The notes: generated by a model not told the origin, from the letters alone. A DNA stretch of 64,000 bases from Atherinomorus stipes (GCA_023101725.1 JALJCO010001098.1:1426001-1490000), one strand, 5' to 3'. Positions 12,489 to 24,751 are shown, numbered from the stretch's first letter. Translations and numbers: made by a program.

Positions 12489-15397
12489 TCTTTTTTGTGG
12501 ACTACTAAATCAAATAATGGACATGGACATTACTATAGTAAACTCCAGCTGTATTTATGTTCTTACCAAAGGCATTTATTTGCGTTTCAACCCAACAACA
12601 AAAAAAAAGTAGAAAAAGAAATAAAAATAAAAATGATCCCTGGCCAAATTTGAATAAAATGGTTAAAGTTCACCATTTTAAGACCATCAACTGTTAAACT
12701 GGCTGTTTTCTAATTAACAGTTAACTACATGTTACAGTACTTTAAATTAAATGTTTTTGTCCACATTCTTCACAAAGAGGAATTAATATCTGACAATCAG
12801 TGCCAGTTTTTGGTTTTATTTTCAGTCTGGTTCATGGAGCAGAGGTGAATATCTCCTGCTGTGTCTGCAGCTCCTGCAGCCTCCAGTGTGTGCTACGAGA
12901 TGAGGGAGGGGCCGCGACACCTCCCAGTAAAGTAAACATTCTTTCACGTCAGTCTCAAAAGTCTCCAATAAGACCAGAAAGTGTCGCTAGTTGGGATGCA
13001 CAATATTGGAATTTTGGCCGATATCCGATATTTTACAACTCATGTGGCCGAAAACCGATATTGATATATAAGCTGAAAAAAATAAGCAATCATTTCAAAT
13101 AGCAGTTTGTTATCCGTTTCTAACACTTTGAAAAATAGGGATGGAAAAAAATATCGATACACTGAAATATCGCGATATTTTCATATGCCAATATCAAATC
13201 GATATTTGAAAACGCTGTATTGATCTGTTTTACTGAAAAAATCTTTCATTGTTCATCGATATTTCATAAATTCTTATGAGATTTCATAACAGAATGATGA
13301 AATATTGCGAGATTTTGTTAGTATAATAGATCAATACCGCATTTTAAAATGTCAATATATCAGCATATGAAAATATCGCAGAATTTTCGTGAATTGTCGC
13401 GAGATTTCATAACGAAACGATGAAATATTGCGAGATTTCATTAGTAAAATAAACTGTTACTCCGTTTTTAAATGTCAATATCATATCAGCGAAAAATCAC
13501 GATATTTCAGTGTATCGATATTTTTTCCCACCCAGTCTTTATAAGTTTTAAAGTCTGTAAAAAAGAAGTTTTTGAAGAATTTTTTTTTTTTTTTTAGACT
13601 TTAGAAACAGTAGGCTTACAGTATTGGTTAAATATCAGTAGGGTGGCCGATGTCCGATACTCAATTTTAGGGCCGATATAGGCTGATACCGATATGGGGC
13701 TGATTATATTGTGCATCCCTAATCGCTAGATTTGATGCTAGCGGTTTTGTTAAAAGAAAGTTATCAGAGGGTCTGAAAACTTGCTAAAAATAGCAAAAAA
13801 GGCACTGAGTTGTGCGTCAGCATAATCAGGTGTACCAGAAACTTGGTACTAACAAACATTCCGCTTCCGGCAGATTCTATAGTGTTCGGCGGACTGGGCA
13901 TCAAAAATAGGAATCAAAATTAAAAAATTTGAACTATTCTGGGAGAATTGGAGAGTTAGTCCCGGTTCCCATTGATACTCTATCGTAGATGCCCAACCCT
14001 ATTGCTGACATATCAGAAAACACTGACTCAAAACTAAACCGAGTGCCTTCGTCTGTGCTTACATGTTATTCTGCTCTTTAACTGTACAAAAAGTGACTTG
14101 CATGTGTAATTTTCCTCCATTACCATCTTCATTTCACCTCCATCTTCCCATCAATCAGCAAGCAGCTAACTATCTTAATCAATTAACCTTCTCTTTCGCT
14201 TTGCTCTCTCTTCCTCCCTGACCTGTCCCCCCCAAAGAAAACACCTTTTAGAGTAGCATTGGACCTTTTATTTTATTGCAGGTAAGCAAACGGTGCAGGG
14301 TGAAGTACACAGAAAGGCCGCTTCCTTCTTGGGCTCCGTTGGGGCGTCACTGGTTGACTTGGACGATCTGTTTTCCTCTAACCCCAAACCCGGACAACGC
14401 CCCCTCATCAACCCGCTCTCTGCCCAAACACAAGCCATCGGTAAGGACGGAAAGAGAGCTTCACTCTGGGTGACGGATAACATTTTACTCTTTATGTGGA
14501 AGTACTTGTGGATCACTTGACTCAGACGGATGCATGATCGACCTCGTTGGCTCAGATGCTAAATGTAAGTCTCTCTGTGGGGGACGGTTCAAATGCAGTC
14601 CACTACCGCTCAGATGAAGTCTTCAGTCCAGAGAGAGACAGACACACAGAGAAGGGGGTGCAGACAGATGTGACTGACTAATCATTATTAGTGAGTTTGT
14701 GTGGAAAAGCTTATTGTGATTGTGTTGTCCCCCCCCCCATGGTCTTGCAGTCATGTGTAGGTGTTATGTATGTGTGTGTATGAGCATTAGTGACCTATTG
14801 TAAAGTAACTGTATAGAAACTCGTGTATATTAAGCAACAATCGTCTCACCTCCTCTCTCTGCTCTGCTTTGGTGTTCTCTCTTTACTGGAATACTTCAAA
14901 CTGTAAACCCCTCCCTCACCCCCTCCCCTTATTCCTCTATTGTCCTGTTACTTCATTTCCCAGGCAATTTCAGCATGAAGGACATAGCAGCTGCTCCTAT
15001 GGCTAGATCTGCAGCTATCGCTGAAACAGCAGCCTATTATCCCAATCACTTTGGCCCCAGCCTAGCGCCCCCGAGTGGCCCCACAGGTGAAGCTCGCCTG
15101 TTTCAGCAACCATCATATGCTCTGGGAGTGTCTCATTCTGCCGGTATGCTTCAGGCGGCTCCAAATATTAGAATGGTACAACCCGTTTCTGCAGGAGGGA
15201 ATCCAGAAATGGGACTGGAAATGATGTGGTCCGGATATCCTGGGAGTTATTCTTTTGGAACTGGAAATGCTATGTCAAGTTTCACAGGAGGGAACAACCC
15301 AGCAGGAGCATGCATGCCACAAACCACAGATGGGGGGCTCTTAGGCAGTGGGCTGGATGAGACAATCAACAAAAACACCAATCCGTTCCTGTTCTGA
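5284..15397 (+). CDS. Epsin-family ENTH adaptor with expanded DPF array (frame broken once)
   Basis: Nine coding exons: 5284-5352, 6526-6681, 7600-7728, 7861-7981, 8090-8265, 8461-9917, 12064-12210, 14282-14440 and 14964-15397. The start is the first ATG (MTTSMLRRQLKNLVQNY); an in-frame GTG at 5260 is not needed. Residues 1 to about 150 form an ENTH domain. The epsin phosphoinositide-binding residues R7, R8, K11, R25, N30 and R63 are present. A charged linker follows, without the LALALS-type ubiquitin-interacting motifs of epsins 1-3. Then come about 35 DPF and 4 DPW motifs (AP-2 appendage ligands), a clathrin-box-like LVDLD in exon 8, and NPF motifs including NTNPFLF at the C-terminus. One extra C in 9326-9332 shifts the frame: as written, translation stops at 9372 (about 520 residues). 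Without it, all phases join to 948 codons, against roughly 550-650 in usual epsins. The paralogue is unclear: EPN, ENTHD1-like or fish-specific. Confidence 0.9.
5727..6093. mobile_element. MITE with GATTAGTCGATTA-type arms (epsin intron)
   Basis: TAGGACTGCCACAAATGATT at the left is matched by an inverse AATCATGGCAGCTGTA at the right. The interior is closely similar to 10139-10492. A small internal block (AGTCAAAAGTTTGGACAC) recurs in both copies. Confidence 0.55.
8671..9336 (+). repeat. Coding minisatellite encoding DPF motifs
   Basis: Inside the epsin's large exon. The first block has nine DPF starts exactly 30 bp apart (8671, 8701 and so on to 8911), encoding DPFAAPKNGE-type decamers. A short irregular bridge follows. 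The second block has twelve 24-bp units from 9049 to 9336, encoding DPFNAPKD octamers. Neighbouring units are nearly identical at the DNA level, as in recently expanded tandem repeats. Each unit keeps DPF, the AP-2 alpha-appendage ligand. The final unit runs into the C7 tract where the frame breaks. Confidence 0.95.
10139..10492. mobile_element. MITE with TAGGGCTGTCAC ends (epsin intron)
   Basis: Ends are TAGGGCTGTCACAAACAATT and an inverse ending in ACAGCCCTA. Flanks ATCTAAAC and ATGTAAAC agree at 6 of 8 positions, so this may be an old 8-bp hAT duplication. Paralogous to 5727-6093. Confidence 0.6.
10897..11230. repeat. Interspersed repeat ending in TTTTTACCACCAGGTGGCAG
   Basis: This epsin-intron sequence shares long stretches with 53979-54553 (GTCTCTGAATGG, AAAACTGC, TGTCTGG, CATTTTTACCACnAG). 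A shorter match lies at 24950-25060. Borders are unclear. Confidence 0.4.
12991..13721. mobile_element. Composite hAT-like repeat, copy 2, nested
   Basis: Ends are TTGGGATGCAC and GTGCATCCCTA. Flanks GTCGCTAG (12983-12990) and ATCGCTAG (13722-13729) match at 7 of 8. It lies wholly inside the hAT element 12346-14001 and carries a foldback core at 13138-13533. Confidence 0.85.
13138..13533. repeat. Foldback core with mirrored CGATACACTGAAATATC arms
   Basis: It begins GGGATGGAAAAAAATATCGA and ends with the inverse TATCGATATTTTTTCCCACC. Internal short palindromes include CGCGAGATTTCATAACG. The same core is found in the related elements near 1550, 15865 and 59308, so it spread as part of the composite. 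Confidence 0.75.
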
Positions 15398-15713
15398 CAG
15401 CTGGACACGCAAAGCTTCTTTCAAACGTCCAAATTGAATTTCTGTTTTTGAACAAATCAGCAAAGTACTACAGGAGGTAGTTCTGCATGCTGTAGCCAGA
15501 AGATTACAGGGTTCCTCCATGTTTACCTCCCAGGTAGCCCCTGGTTTCTGCTCACCATGTCACCATAGTCGAGTTTGAAGAAGCCTTTCACGTCAACATT
15601 TTCCTTAGTTATGGCGAGTTGATGCCAAAACTTGAAAGAGGAAGACCGAACTAAAGTAGCAGTAGAGAAACCTTGTTATAGAATAGCCTTCCACTTTATT
15701 TAGTGGTCTGTAC

Positions 15714-16309
15714 TAGGGATGCACGACATTGGAATTTTGGCCAATATTTTAAAACTCATGTGGCCGATAACTGATATCTATACCGATATTAAATCTGAAA
15801 AAAATAAGCAGTCACTGCAAATAGCAGTTTTGTCATCCGTTTCCGACACTTTGAAAAATAAGGGTGGGAAAAAATATTGATACACTGAAATATGCCAATA
15901 TCAAATCGATATTTAAAAACGTAGTATCGATCCATTTTACTTACAAATCTCACGAGATTTCATCGTTCTGTTACAAAATCTCACGATATTTTGTGAATTC
16001 TCGTGAGATTTCGTAACAGAACGATGAAATATTGCAAGATTTTGTTAGTAAAATAGAACGATATTACATTTTTTAATATCAGTACGACATCAGCATATGA
16101 AAATATCGCCAAATTTTTGTGAATTCTCTTGAGATTTCATAACAGAATGATGAGATATCGCGAGATTTCGTTTGTAAGTTGTTTTTTTTAGACATTAGAA
16201 ACAGTGGGCTGATTGGTTAAATATCGGTGGGGTGGCCAAGTCCAAAACTCAGTTTTAAGGCTGATAAAGGCCGATACCGATAGGGGGCCAATTATATCGT
16301 GCATCCCTG
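15714..16309. mobile_element. Composite hAT-like repeat, copy 3
   Basis: Ends are TAGGGATGCACGAC and TCGTGCATCCCTG. Flanks GTCTGTAC (15706-15713) and GTCTCTAC (16310-16317) match at 7 of 8. The foldback core is shortened on one side. It lies just 3' of the epsin stop codon and may be transcribed in its 3'UTR. Confidence 0.8.
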
Positions 16310-16608
16310 GTCTCTACTATAATGGAGCTCCCAAATCCCACAAAACTCCCTACATGCCCTCAGCACAGTTTTGGCTTAATGTTAATAAGAGCTAAGCTTG
16401 AGTATGTTGCTTGATGCTGCTGGTAGGAAAGGCAGAAATTATATTTTTATAGATGATGTGATACAAATCTGTTCATGTTCCCTCATTTAAACAACAACAG
16501 GCTTCCCTCCAGTTTGCTGATGCAGAATTTTATTCATCAAAGTTCAATCAAGTCAAGTTCAGGTTGAGAAAGATGAGATCATGTGAGTGATGACAAGATG
16601 CTGTCTTT

Positions 16609-19600
16609 TTTTTTTTTTTAATAATTATATTTATTGGGTTTTCACAAATAAATTTTACAGATACATTGAGTGATTACATGCCCATATTCATATAAAGAAG
16701 GATGAACAGTACCAAAATAAACATAAAGTTGAAAGAAGGACAAAATAAAATAATATATGTATATATATATATAAAATAAATAAATAAATTAAAATAAATA
16801 AATTAAAAAGTAAATAAATAAGTAAAGTCAAGTTATTACCCTATATTCCTAAGTGCTAGCTGTTGTGTTGATTATCACATTTCCTTCACTGTGAATTACA
16901 AGTATTCAGCTTCTTAATTGGTGACTTTCAAGAAATTTGATGAATTGTCCCCATAACTTAAAAAATGTCTGTATTTTTCCCTTGGTGGCGTATGTCAATT
17001 TTTCCATGGCCAGAACGTTGGATAGGCTTTTAAACCAGTGTTCGAGTGAGGGAGGTTCAGTGCTCCTCCAGGAAGTTGCTATACAGTGTTTAGCCTGGAG
17101 TGAACACAAAATAACCATCTTTTTATTTGTACTTGACACTCCTAGTTCAGTTGGAACTAGTCCCATGATAAATACCTGAGGGCAGACAGGTAATTTGACA
17201 GATATGATATCAGATATAGTATGAATGACTTTTCCCAGAATGTTTTAATTTTGGGGAGCTCCACATACAGTAAATAAGGTTCTTTTCTTCGTGCATTTAA
17301 TGCAGAAATAGAATTATTGTTATCGAAGCGATGTAAAGGGTGGGAGTTATGTATGTACGCATGATCCATTTAAATTGTAACAATTTGCTTGTGTTAATAG
17401 TCTGGATTGTGCATCCTGCAAACTGTCTTCCAGTCAGCTTGAGAGATTTCTTTACCTAAATCACTAGACCAAGCCAACTTTTACTGTCCGAGGATTCTTT
17501 AGATGCATCTAAAATCATTTTGTACAAGAAGATACTGGCCTCTGCCTTTAAGATGATCTAGAATGGCCTTTTCAAGACTAGAAGAGGGGGTATATGAGGG
17601 AATTGTTTAGATGCTGTTCGAATGTAGTCTCTAACTTGTAGGTATTTAAAGAAGTGTTTTCTTGGGATATTGTAAATTCTTTGCAAGTCCTCAAAGTATA
17701 AAGAATATAGTTGTCACTGCACATATCCATGACTTTGCTGATCCCCCTTTCTGCCCATAGTTTAAAGCCAGGGTCACCTCTACCAGGTGAAAATCTGTAG
17801 TTTCCCATATTGGTGTGAAACCCGATATATCTGAATTTATGTTTAAGTGTGTTTGCGTTTTGTACCACACCTTAATAGTGTTCTTTACAAATGGGTTGTT
17901 GGTATTTTTTAACAGGTTATTTAAAGAATCTGCATACAAATAAAGATTTAGGGGTAGTGGAGATGTAGTGGCCTTTTCTATTGTAACCCAGGGCACAGAA
18001 GCATTGTCCATAAACCAAAACATGGCGGCTCTAATCTGGGCTGCCCAGTAGTACCAGAGAAAGTTTGGGATTTGGAGTCCTCCACTTTCGTCGGCAAGTA
18101 AAGTTGTGTGAGTCTGAGTCTTGGGCGTTTATTATTCCATATGAAATAGTTGTTAATTCTTTTAGTTTGTTAAATAGGTTTAATGGGGGTTGTAACGGAA
18201 TGGTTTGAAATAGATATAAAAATTTGGGCAGGATGTTCATTTTAACTATATTGACACGTCCAATTAAAGATATGGGAAGTCGACCATCTTTTAGAGATTC
18301 TGATACAGATGTTAAAATAGTATTATAGTTCTCTGGACTAGATCCTTTTGTGGGAGTAATTTATTCCCAGATAGGTAAAGCCACAGGTGAATTTTGAAAT
18401 GAATTTGCCACTGGAGGGCAGACCTTTCATTCTTTCCAAGAAACAGTATCTTAGATTTTGTACTATTCACTTTGTAACCGGAAAAACTCCCAAAAGACTC
18501 AGTAATTTAGTAAGTGCTGGTAAAACCGTGAAGATTTTTTAAGAAAGTACGATATCATCTGCATATAGGCCAATACGGTGTTCATAGTCTCCAATCGTTA
18601 CTCCAGTAATTGGGGATGGGATCTGACTGTCAAAGCCAGGGGTTCAATTGATAATACAAAAGGAGGGGCGATAGCGGGCACCCCTGACGTGCCCTGAAGG
18701 GGGAAGGGTTCTGAAATAAAGGTATTAGTATAACCTCTGAGTAGGGCTACTGTATAGCAATTTTTCCATTTAATTATATTTTCTCCAAGGCCAAATCGAG
18801 GAGTAATTCAAACAGATACGGCCACTCCACCCTGTCAAAAGCCTTTTCGGCATCCAGGGATAGAATGGCCACATCCGGACGTCCTTTTAGAATGCAGAAT
18901 ATTAAGCACCCTTCTAGATTGTGAAATGCCTGCCTGCCTTTGATAAACCCATTTTGATCTACATGTATGAGATCTGGCAGTTTGTTCTGCTTAGAGCTAT
19001 GACTTTGTATGGTTTAGTATCTGAGTTCAAGAGTGATATGGGTCGGTAGGAGTCGCATTTAAATGGCGGTCTACCAGGTTTCAGGATGTTTGTAATAAGG
19101 GCCCTAGAAAGAGAGGGTGGCAAGGAGTTGGTTCTAAATGCCTCTTCAAAATATTTAAAGAGGAGGTGAGCTTATCTTTAAAGGTTTTGTAGAAATCGAC
19201 AGGGAGCCCATCGGGGCCTGGCGCCTTACCCACTTTCATACATGCAAGGGCCTCCTGTAGCTCTGAAAGCTCCACCGGTCTGTCTAGGATTTCTTGGTCC
19301 TAGAGAAGGGTGGGGCTTGCCTATCGAGAAAAGCAGTTTGTATACTTTTCTTGTCAGATAACTGTTTAGAGTTTTCTAAAATAATTTGAATGTTTCATTT
19401 TTTCTTTTGGGTCAGTTGTCTTAATTCATTCCATTTCTATTTCATGGATACTTTTTCATTTGTAAGTTTTAATTTCAAGCAAGTGTTTCCCGCCTTCTCC
19501 CCCTGGTCGTAGAATGTTTGTTTTAGTTTGTTTAACTTGTTGGCCTGTTTGCTGAGATTATAATGGGTTAAGAGTGGTCGATGCTCAAGCACTGGAGTTT

Positions 19601-20203
19601 TCTTATTATAATTTCACTTCTAGTGTTTATTTTTTTCAATTTCCAACATTTTGTTCTTGAATTGTTTAGATTTGAACTGGAATAGCTAATAATTTGCCCT
19701 CTGATATAAGCCTTAAAGGCTTCCCATCTGACTAAGGAGTGACGCTAGACGGTTAAATTGGAAAATAGTTCTATCTGTTGGTCAGTGAAGGGGATAAATT
19801 CTGGGTCCTGTAGCCATTTGGTGTCAAATCTCCATCTTGGAGGGTCCAGAATTTTTTGAGTACTGTTTCTATAGAAACTGTAGCGTGATCTGAGATTATT
19901 ATGCTACTGTAATAGCATTCTCAATATGAGGGATTGAAGTCCTAGAAATCAAAAAGAAGTCTAGTCGAGAAAATGTTTATGGTGGCTGAATAGAGGAGAA
20001 TCCTCTTAGCTGGGTTAAACTCCCTCCAGACATCACACAGTCCCAGCTCATCCATAAAGTTGAGGATTGCTTTCCTAGATTGATTATGAGAGAGTCTTGA
20101 TTACCATCTCGATCTATATTGGGGTTTAATGCACAGTTATAGTCCCCACCCATAATAATTTCCTCTTAATGATGACAGTGTTAGAAAAATATTGTTATAA
20201 AAT
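16609..20203 (-). mobile_element. L1-type LINE, 5'-truncated, decayed, with target duplications
   Basis: A minus-strand element with its poly(A) end at about 16609-16619 (T-run on the plus strand). Flanking direct repeats are AAGATGCTGTCTTT (16595-16608) and AAGACGCTGTCTTT (20204-20217), 13 of 14 identical. Reading on the minus strand: an endonuclease motif GGDYNCALN (20124-20155), a reverse-transcriptase KAPGPDGLP (about 19200-19235), the catalytic LYADDIVLS (about 18545-18569) and a post-RT NILPKFLYLFQTIP (18195-18237). Frameshifts and stops separate them, so it is inactive. Wording fits the vertebrate L1/Tx1 group. Confidence 0.88.
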
Positions 20204-20672
20204 AAGACGCTGTCTTTAAGCCGTTTTGCGTGTTTGCATGAGCTGTAGTATGAAATCAAACATGCGATACTTGGTTTGGATCATGTTGCAGACTTTCAGG
20301 TGCCGTGGTGGGCTGAAATCAGGGGCTTCTTGGAAGGTATAAAACCATCCTGAATGATCTTACCCTCCAGCTTGTGTCCCCCTCCACAAAATCCCCTCGC
20401 ATTCATTTAATAAAACCATTAATTAGATAGTAGAGCTTCTCATGTTATCAAAAATCCACACAGAAAATGCGCAGAACTTCAACAAATCCGTCCAGATTTA
20501 TTTTTCCACGTAGAAGTCTGAGGAGTGGAGAGCACCTAAGAGTGAGTGTCTGAAAACAGTGAAGAATTACCGTGTATTTGAGTGTTGTTGGTTCTTTGAT
20601 GGGACCCGTGAAACATAAACAGAAACGTTACTGTAGGTTTTCATTGAGCGTGCATGTGTTCGATAAACACGG

Positions 20673-20673
<1 letters not shown>

Positions 20674-20717
<44 letters not shown>
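20674..20717. repeat. (GT)n microsatellite
   Basis: About 20 uninterrupted GT units between the LINE and the candidate epsin poly(A) signal. Confidence 0.9.
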
Positions 20718-20718
<1 letters not shown>

Positions 20719-21550
20719 AAGTGTGTGCACACGGTGTGGATGTGCAGTATTTATCGTCCTGATGTAAATAGTGGAAATAATTACAGATAAAACCTTGAAG
20801 TATACTGTATAACAGAGTGTTAGAATCTATTTATTAATCTATTTATTGATTGAGTTATTGCTTGATTAATTATTGATGCAGACGCGGCCTCCAACTCAAA
20901 CAAATCCAGGTGAACTTCGATGATTGGGTAATTAGCCGGCAGGTCGACCTGATGGTGCTGATCAGATTATAATTTAACCCGGTAACCAATGGTGGATTCA
21001 TCGTCATGGAAACGCATCTTTTGGCTGCAGCGTTGGCTAAAATAAAAACAATTTGAAGACTTCATGTGCATGCTGTCTGACTGTACCCTGTAATATGTGT
21101 GAGTGTGTGCGTCCGCGCTTCAGTTATTTGGTGTATGAGTGAATCATGATGTATTTCAACACAAACCAAGTTTATGTGACTCTTCAGACGGCATCATGAA
21201 ACTGGTTTTACATTTCATTTTGAGAGCATGAAGAGTAGCGGGACAAGTTCAGAGGCTGTGAAAACATCAGAGCAGTCCGGGCCGATGACTTTAAGAGGTC
21301 ACTTACTTTTGAATCGTTAGCGTTATTTGTGTTTACCAGGGTCGTGTGTGTCCTGCTAAGTGCGGACGTTAGTGTAAACTGGACTGAAACGCATTAGACG
21401 TGTTACATTAAGGAGGCGTCAGGATGGCAGCACGTCCATGTGACTATTGTTATTTTTCTGATTTAATTTTGTATTAAATGAATTTATTTTGCTGTGTATT
21501 TAAATTTAAAGCTGTGTTGTAAACTGTGACAGTATACAGTACATTTGAGA

Positions 21551-21556
21551 AATAAA
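21551..21556 (+). terminator. Candidate polyadenylation signal of the epsin gene
   Basis: An AATAAA hexamer with a T-rich, TTGG-containing stretch about 25-45 bp downstream. It is the best-looking plus-strand signal I noticed after the epsin stop. If used, the 3'UTR would span about 6 kb and include the hAT element at 15714-16309 and the antisense LINE at 16609-20203. An earlier, unrecognised signal is equally possible. Confidence 0.3.
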
Positions 21557-22746
21557 ATTATACACAAAGTTATTCTCAGTCTTTGGTTTTCTTTTGCAAA
21601 TTAATTGAAGTTTCTACTCAAAAATCACTTAAATATTTTTCTTTAAACTTGATGGTGAGATGCTGTTTTATTTAAATTGAGCTATTTCTGATCCTGCCTC
21701 ATGTTGCCACTAGGGGGCCATAAATGCACATTGATTGTCAAAACCTTAATCAGTCCTCATGTGAAAAACAAGCTTGTTTTGTCTTTATTACTTGGATATT
21801 TAATCTGCACTGTGCAGATTTGGGAAATATGCAGCTGAAAAATTGATTTAATCTATTTTATTTGGTCAGTTTCTACCTTTTGTATGTTCAGTTTCTTTAT
21901 AGATGTGACTTAGCATTTTTGGCACCAAACTATAAAAAATCACAACATGCAATATGCTGATAATTTAGATGAAAGAAAAATTAAAGACATTTAAAATAAG
22001 TATTTGCATATTTACAAATCCTACTTTTTCAGTGAGGCTGGAGAGTAAATTATACTTACTATTTAGGATATTTTTGTGGAATATGATTGACAAATTATTT
22101 ATTTAACCATTCCATTAATTTACCAACTCCAGTTATTTCCTGATTAATTTGGAAGTGTGAGGTAAGCGGAGGCCATTACAGAATTGGTTGAGATGTAGGA
22201 TAAACAGCTGAGCCGGATCTGAGTCTTTCCATTCTCTGAGAGATGAGCTTAGTTGCTAAAAACAGGAAGGGGAGATTGGGAATTTGACAGTTTGTCAGCA
22301 TATGTGTTACATTAGGACACAATGGTCAGTTGAGTTCTTATGTTGCCTCTTTTTTTTTAACACAAGCAAGTCAGATTAGATAATCCAGAACAAAAGCTTC
22401 TTATTTATAGCAGTTCTGCCTCCAGATAATTGAAATAACTAATGAATATTTTGAGCATGAACCACTTAAGTAATGAAACCTCTGTAAGCTAGCGCAAAAT
22501 CTAAATGTGTTACAAAAAGGTGACGGCAGCCATGGTTGCTGCCATGTAAGCTTGTGTATTACAAAATCACAACTTAACCTGTGACAACAGCAAAGGTGCT
22601 CACATTAATCTTTTAAAGGCTATTATATGAGTCTTCATTTTTAAAGCTAAAGTCTGTTTTTTTATGACTGCTACGAAACTGCCTCCTTTAAGGTACCTTA
22701 TGACCTTTTACTGGCAGCTGATGGTGGTTTTCTCTCTGTACTGGTT

Positions 22747-23090
22747 AGGCCCGAGCACCGAAGGCAGTGCGAAGGCCTTCTGAAACTGTAGCGTTTTTTA
22801 CGGATTATTATTCTCCCGTAAAAAGACGTGCATTTTGGGGGGCCTGAACATGTTTAAAGTGTCACCAAATTTTCGCTAGCCCTCCATTTAAAATGGAAAA
22901 AAATTCAAAATTTGGCGTTTTCGTGACCGCTTGGGCGAAACTGCACTCTAGCGCCACCTTTTGCAAGGTCCCTAGAACTGCATGTCACCGAATTTTACGA
23001 AACTTGGTACACTTATTCTACATGTCAGGGCGGACAAAAAAGCCATGGGACCTCTGGGCGTGGGGCCTTTGGGCCTTTACTCACCTGCAG
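22747..23090. repeat. Interspersed repeat beginning GGCCCGAGCACCGAAGGC
   Basis: GGCCCGAGCACCGAAGGCAG followed by a GCGAAGGCC-type stretch is a familiar start of a moderately repeated fish family. The body (CCGAATTTTACGAAACTTGG, GGCCTTTGGGCC) has no convincing protein. Family identity is from memory. Confidence 0.4.
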
Positions 23091-23333
23091 TGGTGAGTTT
23101 AAATGCAACTCTCTCTCCCCCCCGTCTGTAATTCGCTCTTTTTAGCTTTGTTTTCTTGTAGTCGGGACATTTCTGGGTGGAGATTTCTGTTTATATCGCC
23201 AGCCAATGACAGAACTAAGGGCATGACGCTGTGTGGGAACAAGCTCATGATTGGAGCAGACGCCAGTCACTCGAAGTCTCAAAGGAAAAAGAAAAAAAAA
23301 GAAAAACAGCGGATGCCCCAAAGAAAAGGTAAA

Positions 23334-23352
23334 GGTTAGGGTTAGGGTTAGG
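23334..23352. repeat. Short interstitial telomere-like repeat
   Basis: Three tandem GGTTAG units, too short to imply a former chromosome end. Confidence 0.6.
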
Positions 23353-23580
23353 AGGGGTGCTCAGTTTGAATACTGTTGTTTGCAAACAGAAACAATGGGG
23401 GACTCTGGATTCTACCTTCAATAGTTAAAACAAAAATCAAAGAGCTCAAAGACAATAAGAGACAGATAAGAAAAAATAAATATTCATAAAGGAATTCATA
23501 AAATGAATTGGTAAATGATAAAATCTATAAAAATGTATAAATAAAAATAAAACAGTAAATGAAATTAAATTAAGATTAAA

Positions 23581-24667
23581 GCCCCGTTTCCACCTGCGTG
23601 TCTGGGTCTGGTCAGATGGGTTTTGGTACAGATATGCTGATTTCACCCTTACCCTGGAGATTTTAACTGGATAGTGCTACTTCATGATCGCATGACATCA
23701 TCGCAATGCAACGCCTTTTAACCAACGCACCGCACTACACGAGAGAAACAAAAGGAGTCACCCCTGCTTTGTTTTTATGCACGGGTCTCATGGGAAGTGA
23801 CATATTTTTTCAACCAATAAACTGATTGCTCCGCCATTTTGGTCCGGATCGGTTAGATCAGTACCCCTACGGAGGAGTATGGAAAAAGTAGGATGGGCCG
23901 AGTCGTAAGGGTACCCGTCCCAGTTTTTATCTGTGGATACCAATGACCGTTAATAGAGAGGGACAAACCTTCCGCTAGGTCACCCGTTGTTTCTGAAGAG
24001 TGAGAAATGAAGCCAGTTGGGCGTGTTCCACCGTCGCCATCTTGCCGTGTCACGTGTGTCGTCACTCCCGGAAAAAACTAAAATAGGCAAAGGCAAGGCT
24101 GCTCGGAGCCGCGGGTCAAATGATTGACAGCTGACGTACTCTGGGCTAAATGCTAACCAAGCTAACTCGAAACTAACAGGAGCTAACGCATATTAGCCCT
24201 CTAAGCAGCGGGGTAAAGGTAAGACACGCTTGTTATTATCTGACTAAAAACAGCCGTTGTGCCACTCCGCTACAAACTGAGACCTTACTGAGAGCAAACA
24301 AGGAGCTAACTGTTAGCTACCAGTCGGCAGGCCGGGCTTCTGGTCTGCTGTGTGTCAATCAAAAGGACACGCCCTTAATTATGTGTGATTTCAAGATTAA
24401 ATAACATCTAAATGGATGAGTTATAAAAAAGAAAATTCGGGCCCCATCACAGTTGACATGAAGGTAAACTTGACCTATTAAACCTACAAATTTTTTTTAA
24501 CCAGACTGCAAACATGTTTATTTCTGCTGTGAAGTTGGTGTTTTTAACATGGGAGTCTGTGGGGATTCGCTCTGTTTTGCTGCCCCTAGTGGATCAAGGG
24601 AGAACTACAAAAAATGACTTCTTCCAGGTAGACTCATAGTTGGCCACCGGAGGTTGCTGATTTGTGG

Positions 24668-24712
<45 letters not shown>

Positions 24713-24751
24713 TGGACCGACCCAACCCAGACCCGCTGGTGGAAACGAGGC
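23581..24751. mobile_element. DNA-transposon-like element with GTTTCCACC ends
   Basis: The left end GCCCCGTTTCCACCTGCG and the inverse right end CGCTGGTGGAAACGAGGC form imperfect inverted repeats of about 30 bp. The interior is CpG-richer than its surroundings and includes GTCGCCATCTTGCCGTG and several GCTAAC motifs, plus a (CA)n tract at 24671-24708. No clear target duplication, so the superfamily is undecided. Confidence 0.5.

Larger units (their letters stand above)
12346..14001. mobile_element. hAT element with perfect 8-bp target duplication
   Basis: The terminal inverted repeats are TAGGGTTGGGCATC and GATGCCCAACCCTA. The flanks are identical 8-mers TTGCTGAC (12338-12345 and 14002-14009), the hAT hallmark. 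No transposase is present. It sits in the epsin intron after exon 7 and hosts the younger element 12991-13721. Confidence 0.9.

Noticed and set aside
23334..23352. Telomere fusion site
   Set aside because: Only three TTAGGG-type units, with no subtelomeric context.
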